Source of the DNA: CAZPUR01 sp964589815
GTDB lineage: Bacteria > Patescibacteriota > Microgenomatia > UBA1400
Direction: 5' to 3'
Length of the DNA: 64,000 nucleotides
Assembly (NCBI GenBank): GCA_964589815.1
Contig: CAZPUR010000004.1
Span: forward strand, 1-64,000
Translations under genes and position numbers: made by a program
Shown here: in pieces, positions 33,671 through 41,599 of the stretch
How positions within the stretch are numbered: position 1 is the first letter of the stretch
Layout of the letters: each line of letters starts with the position of its first letter
Notes under the pieces: model-generated
Told to the model about the DNA's origin: nothing
The model's database searches: none
What the model saw: the letters and a program-made list of their open reading frames with translations, nothing else

Positions 33671-34657
33671 ATGAGAAAGAAAAAAGATAAGATTGTGGTC
33701 ATTGGCGGTGGCACCGGCAGTTTTGTAGTTCTTTCCGGTTTAAGAAATTATCCGGTTGATTTAACGGCCATTGTCACCGTGGCCGATAGCGGCGGTTCCA
33801 CCGGTAGACTGCGGACAGAATTTGGCTTTTTGCCGGTAGGAGATATGCGTCAGTGTTTGGCCGCTTTAGCCTCAGAGAGCGGTGAGAATTATATCCAAAA
33901 ATTACTTTTATACCGGTTTGCCAAATGTAAAGGACTTAAGGGTCATAACCTGGGTAATCTTATTCTTACCGCTTTAACAGACTTGAGCGGTTCTGAAGCT
34001 AAAGCCCTAGAAATAGCTGCTCGAATTTTTCGTTTACACGGCACAATTTTACCCATTACCAAAACCAATATTGATTTAGTCGCTACTTATGAAGATGGTA
34101 AGACAGTGATAGGTGAGCATGAGATTGATGAGCCTAAACATCAAGGAGGGAAAAGGATTGTTAAACTCACCACTAAACCACGAGCCAAGATTTATCCACC
34201 AGCTCAAAAAGCAATTGAGCAAGCAGGCCTAGTCGTTTTAGGACCAGGTGATCTTTATACCAGTATTTTGCCAAACTTGGTCATTGAAGGGATTAAGAAG
34301 GCTTTTAACCGCTCAAAAGCAAAAATAGTCTATGTAGTTAATTTAATGACTCGCTATAGCCAAACTCATAATTTTACCGCTCAAGACCATCTTAATGAAA
34401 TAGAGAGGTATTTAGATCAAAAAGTAGACTTTGTTTTAATCAATAATCACAGGATACCCAATAATATTCTAAAACTTTATCAAAAAGAAAAAGGGATTCC
34501 GGTCAAAGATGACTTAGTTACCCAAGCTCATTGCAAAGTGATCAGAAAAGATTTGCTAGCCCCAACAGTAATCATCAAACCCAAGGGAGATTTATTAAAG
34601 CGAAGCTATCTACGTCATAACTCGGCTAAATTAGCTCAAGCTCTAATTCAGCTTTAA
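33671..34657 (+). CDS. glmR: UDP-GlcNAc-binding regulator GlmR (YvcK)
   Basis: 328-aa CofD/YvcK-family protein. VVIGGGTGSFVVLSGLR at the N terminus, VTVADSGGSTGRLRTEFGFLPVGDMRQCLAAL, then GHNLGNLILTAL and VLGPGDLYTSILPNL. In Bacillus YvcK/GlmR binds UDP-GlcNAc and stimulates GlmS when UDP-GlcNAc is low. Lying 28 bases after glmS fits that role. A TAAAAT box ends 7 bases before the ATG, so an internal leaderless promoter is possible. The first residues are Lys-rich. Confidence 0.9.
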   Translation: MRKKKDKIVVIGGGTGSFVVLSGLRNYPVDLTAIVTVADSGGSTGRLRTEFGFLPVGDMRQCLAALASESGENYIQKLLLYRFAKCKGLKGHNLGNLILTALTDLSGSEAKALEIAARIFRLHGTILPITKTNIDLVATYEDGKTVIGEHEIDEPKHQGGKRIVKLTTKPRAKIYPPAQKAIEQAGLVVLGPGDLYTSILPNLVIEGIKKAFNRSKAKIVYVVNLMTRYSQTHNFTAQDHLNEIERYLDQKVDFVLINNHRIPNNILKLYQKEKGIPVKDDLVTQAHCKVIRKDLLAPTVIIKPKGDLLKRSYLRHNSAKLAQALIQL

Positions 34658-34707
34658 GCCTAGTATAATTTCGCTACTATAGGACTAGAAGTACAATTAT
34701 AAGAAGA

Positions 34708-34735
34708 TTGACTTCTGTCTATTTTAGGATATAAT
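34708..34735 (+). promoter_or_regulatory. Promoter before hypothetical gene 34774
   Basis: TTGACT (34708-34713), 16 bases, TATAAT (34730-34735). The predicted start near 34742 gives a leader of about 30 bases. Confidence 0.6.
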
Positions 34736-34765
34736 GCTTGTTTGCTATAGGCATTATATTTTTTT
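34731..34765 (+). terminator. Possible weak intrinsic terminator
   Basis: ATAATGC (34731-34737) pairs with GCATTAT (34751-34757), followed by A and seven T. The stem is AT-rich and its left arm overlaps the -10 box above, so it can only fold in read-through RNA from glmS-glmR, not in RNA from the local promoter. Confidence 0.4.
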
Positions 34766-34773
34766 AAACAAAT

Positions 34774-35043
34774 ATGGCTGCAGAAGCGTCAGATCAACAA
34801 TTACGAAGAGCAATAGAATCTCTTTCTTCTGAGGAAGCTCGTGTAGTAATGGGAGTTTTGAAGGAAACCACGCGATTTCTCCAGGGGGGGCCTGAACCAA
34901 ATTATGATCTAGTTCCGGGCCTGGACAGTCTCACTCCAGAGGGTGAAACGAGGGTGGCTAAGGTCATTAACGGAGTCAGCGAAGGTATTCAGGTTAGCAT
35001 GGCTTTACATCAAATCAACCTTCCCAAAACTTGGCAAGCCTAA
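34774..35043 (+). CDS. Small hypothetical protein
   Basis: 89 aa, not recognised; acidic, no cysteines and no membrane segment. Two predicted helices at the N terminus (SDQQLRRAIESLSSEEARVVMGVLKETTRFL), a Gly/Pro-rich loop and a C-terminal helix (GETRVAKVINGVSEGIQVSMALHQINL). Base composition is slightly richer in GC than its neighbours. It has its own promoter and no obvious Shine-Dalgarno. Confidence 0.6.
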   Translation: MAAEASDQQLRRAIESLSSEEARVVMGVLKETTRFLQGGPEPNYDLVPGLDSLTPEGETRVAKVINGVSEGIQVSMALHQINLPKTWQA

Positions 35044-35077
35044 TTTCACAAGCTCTGTTTAAAACTTAATTTAACTC

Positions 35078-35106
35078 TTGTCAAATTTTTTTAACTTGCC
35101 TAAAAT
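35078..35106 (+). promoter_or_regulatory. Leaderless-type promoter of the hydrolase-murF-like operon
   Basis: TTGTCA (35078-35083), exactly 17 bases, TAAAAT (35101-35106), ending 8 bases before ATG 35115, so the transcript should begin at or next to the start codon. Confidence 0.65.
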
Positions 35107-35114
35107 GAAAATAT

Positions 35115-35828
35115 ATGGATATGCCGATTATTATTCTTCATGGTTGGGACAGCAAGATTAAGAGATGGAGGAATTTCCAAGAGCAAATGGAGAAAAAAGG
35201 TTTTTTGACTTTTCTGCCTTCTTTACCAGGTTTTGGTAAAAGCCAATTAAAAGAAGTCTGGAGTCTTGATGATTATGTCAGCTGGCTGGAAAAGTATATC
35301 GCTATTAATCAATTCAAAAAATTTTATCTTTTGGGACATTCTTTCGGCGGTCAGGTGGCGATTAAATTCAGCTCTTTACGGCCCAAAGGCTTAGAAAAGC
35401 TGATTTTAGTTAACAGCGCCGGCATGAGGAAAAAATTAAGCTTAAAAAAATTGCTTTTTTGGGTTTTGGCTAAAACAGGAAAAATATTTTTTTATATTCC
35501 TCCTTTTTTGTTTTTTAGAAAACCGGCCCAATGGTTGCTTTATAAATTAGTGAGAGAAAGAGATTATTATCAGGCCTCGCAAATAATGAAAAAGACTTTA
35601 AAGAAAGTTTTGCAGCAAGATGTCAGTAAGAGTTTAAAAAAGATAAAAGCGCCGACTTTAATTGTTTGGGGGGAAAATGATAAAAAGACGCCTTTAAGCG
35701 ACGGTTTATTAATCAACAGCAAAATAAGAAAATCTAAATTAGTAGTTATTAAAGGAACCGGTCATGGTCTGCCTTTTGAAAAAACCGATTTACTAGTAGC
35801 CCAAATAGAAAGTTTTATTTTCGAATGA
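35115..35828 (+). CDS. Alpha/beta hydrolase
   Basis: 237-aa alpha/beta-fold hydrolase. Oxyanion region IIILHGWDSK, nucleophile elbow GHSFGG (Ser76), acid in IVWGENDKKTP and base in GTGHGLPFE complete the triad. Related enzymes cleave esters or C-C bonds; the substrate here is unknown. Its stop overlaps the murF-like start (ATGA), so a link to wall metabolism is possible but unproven. A second in-frame ATG lies two codons in. Confidence 0.8.
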   Translation: MDMPIIILHGWDSKIKRWRNFQEQMEKKGFLTFLPSLPGFGKSQLKEVWSLDDYVSWLEKYIAINQFKKFYLLGHSFGGQVAIKFSSLRPKGLEKLILVNSAGMRKKLSLKKLLFWVLAKTGKIFFYIPPFLFFRKPAQWLLYKLVRERDYYQASQIMKKTLKKVLQQDVSKSLKKIKAPTLIVWGENDKKTPLSDGLLINSKIRKSKLVVIKGTGHGLPFEKTDLLVAQIESFIFE

Positions 35829-37270
35829 AATATTTAAATTTACTTTTACCACTGTTTTTTTTCTTTTTTATCTACTTGGGTATCCAGATTGTAAAAATTA
35901 ATTTATTTTTTATTTATCTGGTTCAGTTGAAAGAGTATCGTTGGGATAGGATTAAGGCCCATTTGAAAACTTTAACTGGGAGAAGACAGTTAATTGGTTA
36001 CTTTAATTTATTAAAGTGGCGGAAGTTTTATTCTCCTAAATTTACCTTAAGGGTAATTTTAATTTTAATTTTTACTTTTATAGCTCAATACAATTTTTTC
36101 TTTTTCGGCCTACGCTTCCTTTTCCGTTCTCTTGAAGATATTTCTAGCCTCATTCCTTTGTTGGTCTTATTAGTTTTGTTTTTGATAAACTTGATTACCC
36201 CTTTAGTTGTTTTTTTTGCCGCCGCCATTTCTGTTTTACTTACTGCTCCCATAAAAAAATTAACCATCTCTTTAGCCAAAGTCAAGATGAAGAGACGCCC
36301 TCATTTATTGGTTATTGGTATTACCGGCAGTTATGGTAAAACCGCGGTTAAAGAAATTCTTAGTTTTATTTTGAGTAATTTTTATCAAGTTTTGAAAACG
36401 CCATTGAATTGCAATACTCAGCTGGGAGTGGCTAAGTGGATTCTAAAGAAGCTGAAAAGAAAAGATGAAATTTTCATTGTAGAGATGGGAGCTTATAAAA
36501 AAGGAGAGATAAAGAAGATGGCCAAGATGGTTAAACCAAAAATTGGGATCATTACCGCGGTTAACGAACAACATTTAGCTCTTTTTGGTTCCATTACCAA
36601 AACTCAGTGGGCCAAATATGAATTAATTAAATCTTTACCCGAAGACGGTTTGGCCATCTTCAACGCTAACAATAAATACACCAAATATTTATATCAGGTT
36701 TGCAAAAAGCCTAAAAAATTATATGGTCAAAGAGGCAGCCGATTGCAAACTAAAATATTGGGTGATTGGCACAGAGATAATATCCAGGCAGCTTTGGCAG
36801 TTTGTGATTATTTGAAAATTCCCCGAAAAAAAGTTTACCGTCAAGTTAAAAAATTAAAAGAGTTTCCCCTGGGAATCCAAATTAAGAAAGGGAAAAGAGG
36901 AGCAAAAATTATCGATGATGCTTACAGCGCTAATCCGACTGGTTTTTTGGCGGCCTTAGAACTGCTCAGAAAGACTCCGGGGAAACAAAAAATTCTAGTG
37001 GCTCAAGGCATTATTGAGCTTGGCAACATGAGTCAAAAGATTCACCGGCAGATTGGTCAGAAAGCGGGAGAATTCTGTGACAAAGTTTTTCTGATTCAGC
37101 CTGATTTTTACCAAGCCATCATTGAGGGGGCCAATCGGGAAAAAACCTTTGTTGATGTCGAGGAAGATGGGGCTTTGTTATTGGCTAAAATTAAAGGCTT
37201 ATTAAATAAAAATACCGTGGTTCTTCTTGAGGGCGTACCTCCTTATTTAGGGAAAAAATTGACTGCCTGA
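35825..37270 (+). CDS. murF: MurF-like ligase with N-terminal membrane domain
   Basis: 481 aa. The C-terminal two thirds are a Mur ligase: GITGSYGKTAVKE (ATP loop, about 164-176), LNCNTQLGVAKW, EMGAYKKGEIKKMAKMVKPKIGIITAVNEQHLALFGS, and IDDAYSANPTGFLAAL, the MurF C-terminal signature. It would add D-Ala-D-Ala to the UDP-MurNAc-tripeptide. Residues 1-150 are not the usual UDP-binding domain but contain about four hydrophobic segments (5-30, 75-95, 105-145), so the enzyme is predicted to be membrane-anchored. Assigned to MurF rather than MurE by these motifs; the exact substrate is untested. Confidence 0.8.
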   Translation: MKYLNLLLPLFFFFFIYLGIQIVKINLFFIYLVQLKEYRWDRIKAHLKTLTGRRQLIGYFNLLKWRKFYSPKFTLRVILILIFTFIAQYNFFFFGLRFLFRSLEDISSLIPLLVLLVLFLINLITPLVVFFAAAISVLLTAPIKKLTISLAKVKMKRRPHLLVIGITGSYGKTAVKEILSFILSNFYQVLKTPLNCNTQLGVAKWILKKLKRKDEIFIVEMGAYKKGEIKKMAKMVKPKIGIITAVNEQHLALFGSITKTQWAKYELIKSLPEDGLAIFNANNKYTKYLYQVCKKPKKLYGQRGSRLQTKILGDWHRDNIQAALAVCDYLKIPRKKVYRQVKKLKEFPLGIQIKKGKRGAKIIDDAYSANPTGFLAALELLRKTPGKQKILVAQGIIELGNMSQKIHRQIGQKAGEFCDKVFLIQPDFYQAIIEGANREKTFVDVEEDGALLLAKIKGLLNKNTVVLLEGVPPYLGKKLTA

Positions 37271-37272
37271 TT

Positions 37273-37400
37273 ATACCGCACCAAAGAAAACTCCGTCAGA
37301 ATGATGAATTTAATCTAAAAGTATGATAAAGTTTTCTTGGTACGGTATGAAAACTATTACTTTTGAAAAACTGCAGATTAGAAATCTGCAGAGTTTTCAT
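37273..37400. repeat. Double-hairpin element, copy 2 (before the femX-like gene)
   Basis: Hairpin 1: ATACCG (37273-37278) with CGGTAT (37343-37348), extended by CCAA-GAAAACT/AGTTTTC-TTGG. Hairpin 2: ATGAAAACT (37347-37355) with AGTTTTCAT (37392-37400), inner CTGCAGATT (37371-37379) with AATCTGCAG (37383-37391). Relative to copy 1 the third pair of hairpin 1 is A-T instead of C-G. The ATG of the next gene lies 13 bases after it. Confidence 0.85.
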
Positions 37401-37412
37401 AATTAGAAAGAA

Positions 37413-38429
37413 ATGATCAGAACAGATTTTATAAAAGATAAAGAACTCTGGGAAAGATTTGTCTTAAATTTTCCTTCTGCCTCTTTTTTACAATCCTGGA
37501 ATTGGGGAGAAGTACATTCTGCCTTAGGAAAGAAAATTTTCCGCCTGGGATTTTTTGAAAAACAAAAGTTAACCGGCGCCTGCCTTCTGGTGAAACAGGA
37601 AGCCAAACGAGGTTTTTACTTAGAGTGTCCAGGCGGGCCCTTAATCGACTGGACTAAACCCATTTATCAAGAGGAATTTTTAAATCAAATTAAAAAAATT
37701 GGTCAAGAGGAGAATTGTGTTTTTGTTCGAGTAAGGCCGCAAATTTTAGAGACTTTAGCCAATAGGCTTTTATTTAAAAAACTGGGTTTTCTTCCTGCGC
37801 CCATGCATCTTCACGCTGAATTGACGCTTCAGCTTGATCTTCAGAAAAATGAAGAACAACTTTTGAGAGGGATGCGGAAAAATACCCGTTATTTAGTTAA
37901 AAAAGCCATTAAAGGAAATATAATAGTTGAACAAAGTACTAATTTAGAAGACATTGAAATGCTATACAAACTTCAACTAGAGACGGTTAAAAGAAGACAC
38001 TTTACTCCTTTTGCCAAAAAATTTTTTTTGGGAGAATTTAAAACTTTTTTAAAAGACGACCAGATTCGACTTTTTAAAGTTATTTATAAAAATAAAGTTC
38101 TAGCCGCGGCTCTAATTATTTTCTATGGTGGCGAGGCTATCTATCATTATTCTGGTTCCTCCTTGCGTTTTAGGAAAATTCCTGCTTCTTATGCTCTGCA
38201 ATGGGCGGCGATCAAAGAAGCAAAAAGGCGTGGTTGCCAAAGGTATAATTTTTGGGGAGTGGCTCCGCTTGATAAGCCTAAGCATCGTTTTGCCGGTGTC
38301 AGCTTGTTTAAAAGGGGCTTTGGCGGAGAAGAAGTCAGCTATTTACATGCCCATGATTTACCTTTAAACTTAAAATACTGGGTGGTTTATGTTTTTGAAA
38401 CTTTAAGAAAAATCTGCCGCGGTCTTTGA
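37413..38429 (+). CDS. FemAB/FemX-type peptidoglycan bridge aminoacyltransferase
   Basis: 338-aa protein with the double-GNAT fold of FemABX, which uses aminoacyl-tRNA to add bridge amino acids to lipid II or its precursors. Motifs: SFLQSWNWGEVHSALGKKIFRLG, CPGGPLIDW, RVRPQI, RKNTRYLVKKAIKG, a GGEAIYHYSGSS core and ASYALQWAAIKEAKRRGCQRYNFWGVAP, with FKRGFGGEEVSY near the end. The coiled-coil tRNA arm seen in FemA is absent. It lies between murF-like and mraY. The amino acid transferred is unknown. Confidence 0.88.
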   Translation: MIRTDFIKDKELWERFVLNFPSASFLQSWNWGEVHSALGKKIFRLGFFEKQKLTGACLLVKQEAKRGFYLECPGGPLIDWTKPIYQEEFLNQIKKIGQEENCVFVRVRPQILETLANRLLFKKLGFLPAPMHLHAELTLQLDLQKNEEQLLRGMRKNTRYLVKKAIKGNIIVEQSTNLEDIEMLYKLQLETVKRRHFTPFAKKFFLGEFKTFLKDDQIRLFKVIYKNKVLAAALIIFYGGEAIYHYSGSSLRFRKIPASYALQWAAIKEAKRRGCQRYNFWGVAPLDKPKHRFAGVSLFKRGFGGEEVSYLHAHDLPLNLKYWVVYVFETLRKICRGL

Positions 38430-38438
38430 AAAAGGAGA

Positions 38439-39488
38439 ATGCTGATGCATAAATCAATGGCTTTATTTTTAGGTCTACTTATTTTTTCTTTCATCATTAC
38501 CAGCATTTGTCTCGTGCCCTTTATTAATTTGCTTTATAAATTAAAGATGACGCGGAGGAAACAAAAAACCAAAGATTTTCAAAATAAACCGACTCCGATT
38601 TTTGACCGCTTTCATCAACATAAAGCCGGCACGCCGGTAGGCGGAGGCTTTTTAATCGTCGTCTTGGTTTGCCTGCTTTTTGCTTTCCTTTTCCCCTTGG
38701 GCAAATATTTGGGCGTGTTTGTGACTTATGTTTATCCTATTGCCGAAGAGATCAACATTATCTTTTTTAGCTTTTTATCTTTTGCCTTATTAGGTTTTTA
38801 TGATGATATTTTGAAATTCTTTAACTTCAAAAAAAGCGGCTTTTTTGGTCTGCGTATGCGCCATAAATTCATTATCCAGTGGATTTTAGCCTTAGTTATC
38901 AGTTTGCTTTTATATCAAAATCTTAAAATTGATATTTTTTATGTGCCTTTTGTTGGTGTTTTTCGATTGGGATGGCTTTATGTCCCTCTGGCGGCCATGG
39001 TGATTGTCGCCTTTGCCAACGCGGTTAATGTTACCGATGGCTTAGACGGTTTGGCCTCAGGAATTTTAATGATTTGTCTTTTTGCTTTTTGGATTTTATC
39101 AGCCTCAATTTTAGACACGCCTTTATCTTTCTTTATTTCTCTGTGGATAGGCTCTTTAATTGCCTTTTTATACTTTAATATTTATCCGGCTAGGATTTGG
39201 TTGGGCGATGTAGGCGCCTTGTCTTTTGGAGCTACCTTAGCGGTGGTGGGTTTGCTTTTAGGTAAAGTGATGGGTTTAGTCGTCATTGGCGGTATTTTCG
39301 TGGCGGAGATACTTTCCAGTTTGATGCAGATTGTCTGGAAGAAATTTAAAGGTAGAAAATTGTTTCCGGTAGCCCCTCTCCATCTTTGGCTTCAGTTAAT
39401 TGGTTGGGAAGAACCTAAAATCGTTCAGCGCGCTTGGTTGGCAGGAATTATGCTAGCCATTTTTGGTGTCTGGTTAGCCGTAATTTAA
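38439..39488 (+). CDS. mraY: Phospho-MurNAc-pentapeptide translocase
   Basis: 349-aa integral membrane enzyme making lipid I from UDP-MurNAc-pentapeptide and undecaprenyl-phosphate. About ten helices with HKAGTPVGGG (about 60-70), the Asp-Asp pair in GFYDDILKF (about 121), NVTDGLDGLA (about 197), and WLGDVGALSFGA. The last cytoplasmic loop reads APLHLWLQLIGW where most MraY proteins have a HHH motif (APxHHHxE), so only one histidine remains. AAAGGAG precedes ATG 38439 and ATG 38445; the latter has the better spacing. Confidence 0.9.
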   Translation: MLMHKSMALFLGLLIFSFIITSICLVPFINLLYKLKMTRRKQKTKDFQNKPTPIFDRFHQHKAGTPVGGGFLIVVLVCLLFAFLFPLGKYLGVFVTYVYPIAEEINIIFFSFLSFALLGFYDDILKFFNFKKSGFFGLRMRHKFIIQWILALVISLLLYQNLKIDIFYVPFVGVFRLGWLYVPLAAMVIVAFANAVNVTDGLDGLASGILMICLFAFWILSASILDTPLSFFISLWIGSLIAFLYFNIYPARIWLGDVGALSFGATLAVVGLLLGKVMGLVVIGGIFVAEILSSLMQIVWKKFKGRKLFPVAPLHLWLQLIGWEEPKIVQRAWLAGIMLAIFGVWLAVI

Positions 39489-39489
39489 G

Positions 39490-40590
39490 ATGGCCAGGGT
39501 TAATTTAAACCTTAAACAGATTTTAATTTTGGTTTTATTTTTGCTTCACTTGTTTTTACTTCTTAGAGTGCGTTTATTAAAAGCCCTTTTTTTTGGTTCA
39601 ATTAAGTTTTTGGATTTTGATAATTATTACTGGAGTTTAAAGGATATCTTGGCTGGGCAACATCCTTACCAATTGCCCTATATGCAAACTTTGGGTCCGC
39701 CTTTAGTCTATGTTTTTTTTCTTCCTTTTGTTTGGCTGCCTTTAAATCTGGCTAGAAGTTTGATTACCGGACTCAATTTATTCGGCGCCTACTTTTCTTC
39801 TTACCTTTTAGCTAAGAAGTTTGTTAAAAAAGAGAAGTTAATCATGACTTTAATCTTAAGTTTAATGCTTTTATCTTCTTTTACCGCTCGTTTCAATCTT
39901 TTGATGGGACAGCCGAATTTAATCATTACCTTGTCATTAACTATTTTTTTGTTGACGAAAAAATCTTACCTCCAGGGATTAAGTTTAGCTCTGGTAGCGG
40001 TAATCAAAACTTATTTAGGTTTTATTGCCGGTTCTTTGGTCCGTTTTAAAAGAAAATCTTTTTTATGGTTTGTGATTTTTTTCAGTTTCTTGTTTTGCAG
40101 CGCTTTACTAATCATTAAACCCAATTTTTACACCGATTATTTTCAAGAATCATTTTTAAACATTGCTTTTAAACCAACTTCGCTTAAAAATCTGGATTAT
40201 TATAACCAAAGTTTAAAAAGCACTTTGTCTCGTTTAGGCATGGAACAGACATATTTCTACTTTTATTCAGTCAGTTTAATTTTGGGCGGGATTTATTTGG
40301 TTTTTAGCGGCAATCAATTAGCGGCAATTCCTTTATCTCTTTTACTCTCACCCGTTTGCTGGCAGCACTATTTTGTGATTTTATTTCCCGTGATTATAAA
40401 ATTGTTTTATGACTTATGGATGAAGAAAGACCTGAAAGGACTGATTCTTTGGTCAATTGCCTTTTTTTTCTGGTGGATAGAGAGACCCTGGTTGCATTCA
40501 GGGCAAATGAATTTTTTAAACGGACTTTTGGCCTCTCATTACTTTCTCAGCAGCTTAATTTTTTTATTTTTGGCTTTAAAAAAGAAATAA
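39490..40590 (+). CDS. GT87-like membrane mannosyltransferase
   Basis: 366-aa multi-pass membrane protein of the DUF2029/GT87 type, whose characterised members use polyprenyl-phosphate-mannose. LDFDNYYWSLKDILAGQHPYQLPYMQTLGPPLVYVFFLPF contains the D-x-x-x-Y/HPY external loop; LGQPNL-type helix (MGQPNLIITLSL) and AVIKTYLGF follow. One base after mraY, so likely cotranscribed with the wall genes, although its substrate could be a surface glycan. Confidence 0.7.
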   Translation: MARVNLNLKQILILVLFLLHLFLLLRVRLLKALFFGSIKFLDFDNYYWSLKDILAGQHPYQLPYMQTLGPPLVYVFFLPFVWLPLNLARSLITGLNLFGAYFSSYLLAKKFVKKEKLIMTLILSLMLLSSFTARFNLLMGQPNLIITLSLTIFLLTKKSYLQGLSLALVAVIKTYLGFIAGSLVRFKRKSFLWFVIFFSFLFCSALLIIKPNFYTDYFQESFLNIAFKPTSLKNLDYYNQSLKSTLSRLGMEQTYFYFYSVSLILGGIYLVFSGNQLAAIPLSLLLSPVCWQHYFVILFPVIIKLFYDLWMKKDLKGLILWSIAFFFWWIERPWLHSGQMNFLNGLLASHYFLSSLIFLFLALKKK

Positions 40591-40633
40591 ATAATGGATA
40601 AATAATGGAGATAATAGAGAAGTTTTTAAGATT

Positions 40634-41452
40634 TCATTTTGATGGTTTTAATGAAGGATAAAAGGTTTTAATTCTTTTTAATTCTTTCAGGTAAAAGTAA
40701 TAAGCACCTTCTCCTAAATAATTATCTCTCATTAGCTCAAAAGGGAGTTGAGGATCCTTTTTAAGAATGGAAAGATAAATTAATATTAATTGGATCTTTT
40801 TTAGTTTACCTTTTTCAACTTGATCAATGAACTTTCTATACTCACTATTTATTTTTTTAATCTCATAAACTTCCCCTAAGACATCTCTCATATCTTTACC
40901 ACCAATATGACTTCCTTCTCTTAATTCTGAAACTAAAACTAGCCCTATTGTTCCTGTTTGTTTAACAAAATCAGCAATTAATCTTTTGGGATTGTATGGA
41001 GTAATCCAGACACTTTGCTGAAGCATGCCACAACCTAATTTTTTAAGATAATTTCTTAAATAATCTCGAAATCTTTTCCTCTCTTCCGGAATATCATAGG
41101 TGATTAAATAAAGAATTCCGTCCCAAAGCCTCTTTTGTTCATATACTGGTAAGTTCCTTTTTAATCTTTTTAAGCCAAATCGAGTGATTTTAAAGTAATC
41201 TTCTTTCCTCTGAAGATAACCCTTAGTAGTAAGGTAGTAAATTGTTCTCTTCAAATTTTTTCTATGGACAATTTTTGTAAGATGAACAGCCTCGCTAATA
41301 ACGCCAGAAAGATCCTTATTACTTTTATAAGTTCCTATTAAACTCAGTTTAAAAAAGACAGTAAATAAGCATATATCAATTAAAGTGTCAAAAAGTCCAA
41401 GGGTTAACTTATTGAGTCTTTTCTTATAATTTTTTTTATGTTTTCTTGCCAT
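40634..41452 (-). CDS. PaaX-like regulator with Cas2-fold domain
   Basis: 272 aa. N-terminal winged helix (about 55-100: TIYYLTTKGYLQRKEDYFKITRFGLKRL), then a Cas2-like ferredoxin-fold domain (about 108-180: DGILYLITYDIPEERKRFRDYLRNYLKKLGCGMLQQSVWITPYNP) and a helical C-terminal part, the domain order of PaaX repressors. No CRISPR array or other cas gene is in the window, so this is a transcription factor rather than an adaptation nuclease. Divergent from murL-murD across a 32-bp perfect palindrome containing both -35 boxes, its likely operator. The first 20 residues are strongly basic. Confidence 0.75.
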   Translation of the reverse strand: MARKHKKNYKKRLNKLTLGLFDTLIDICLFTVFFKLSLIGTYKSNKDLSGVISEAVHLTKIVHRKNLKRTIYYLTTKGYLQRKEDYFKITRFGLKRLKRNLPVYEQKRLWDGILYLITYDIPEERKRFRDYLRNYLKKLGCGMLQQSVWITPYNPKRLIADFVKQTGTIGLVLVSELREGSHIGGKDMRDVLGEVYEIKKINSEYRKFIDQVEKGKLKKIQLILIYLSILKKDPQLPFELMRDNYLGEGAYYFYLKELKRIKTFYPSLKPSK

Positions 41453-41468
41453 AACTTGTTATAATTTT

Positions 41469-41504
41469 ATAATAATTGACACGCGGCCGCGTGTCAATTA
41501 TTAA
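41469..41504. promoter_or_regulatory. 32-bp perfect palindrome forming a symmetric divergent promoter
   Basis: AATAATTGACACGCGG followed by its exact complement (41471-41502). Each arm holds a TTGACA; with 17-base spacers these give TTGACA-N17-TATTAT on the minus strand (-10 at 41474-41469) and TTGACA-N17-TATTAA on the plus strand (-10 at 41499-41504). The GC-rich centre contains GCGGCCGC. Candidate operator of the PaaX-like protein. Confidence 0.75.
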
Positions 41505-41599
41505 GATTTATTTTTATTAAGATTTAGATTAGTATTCAGGGTAGAGAAAAGTAGTGGCTTGAGGTAGAATAAAAGAGTTAAAATAAAAAATCATCGTTT

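Noticed and set aside
40634..41452. Cas2 of a CRISPR system
   Set aside because: The Cas2-like domain is embedded in a 272-aa protein with a winged helix as in PaaX, and no array or other cas gene is present.
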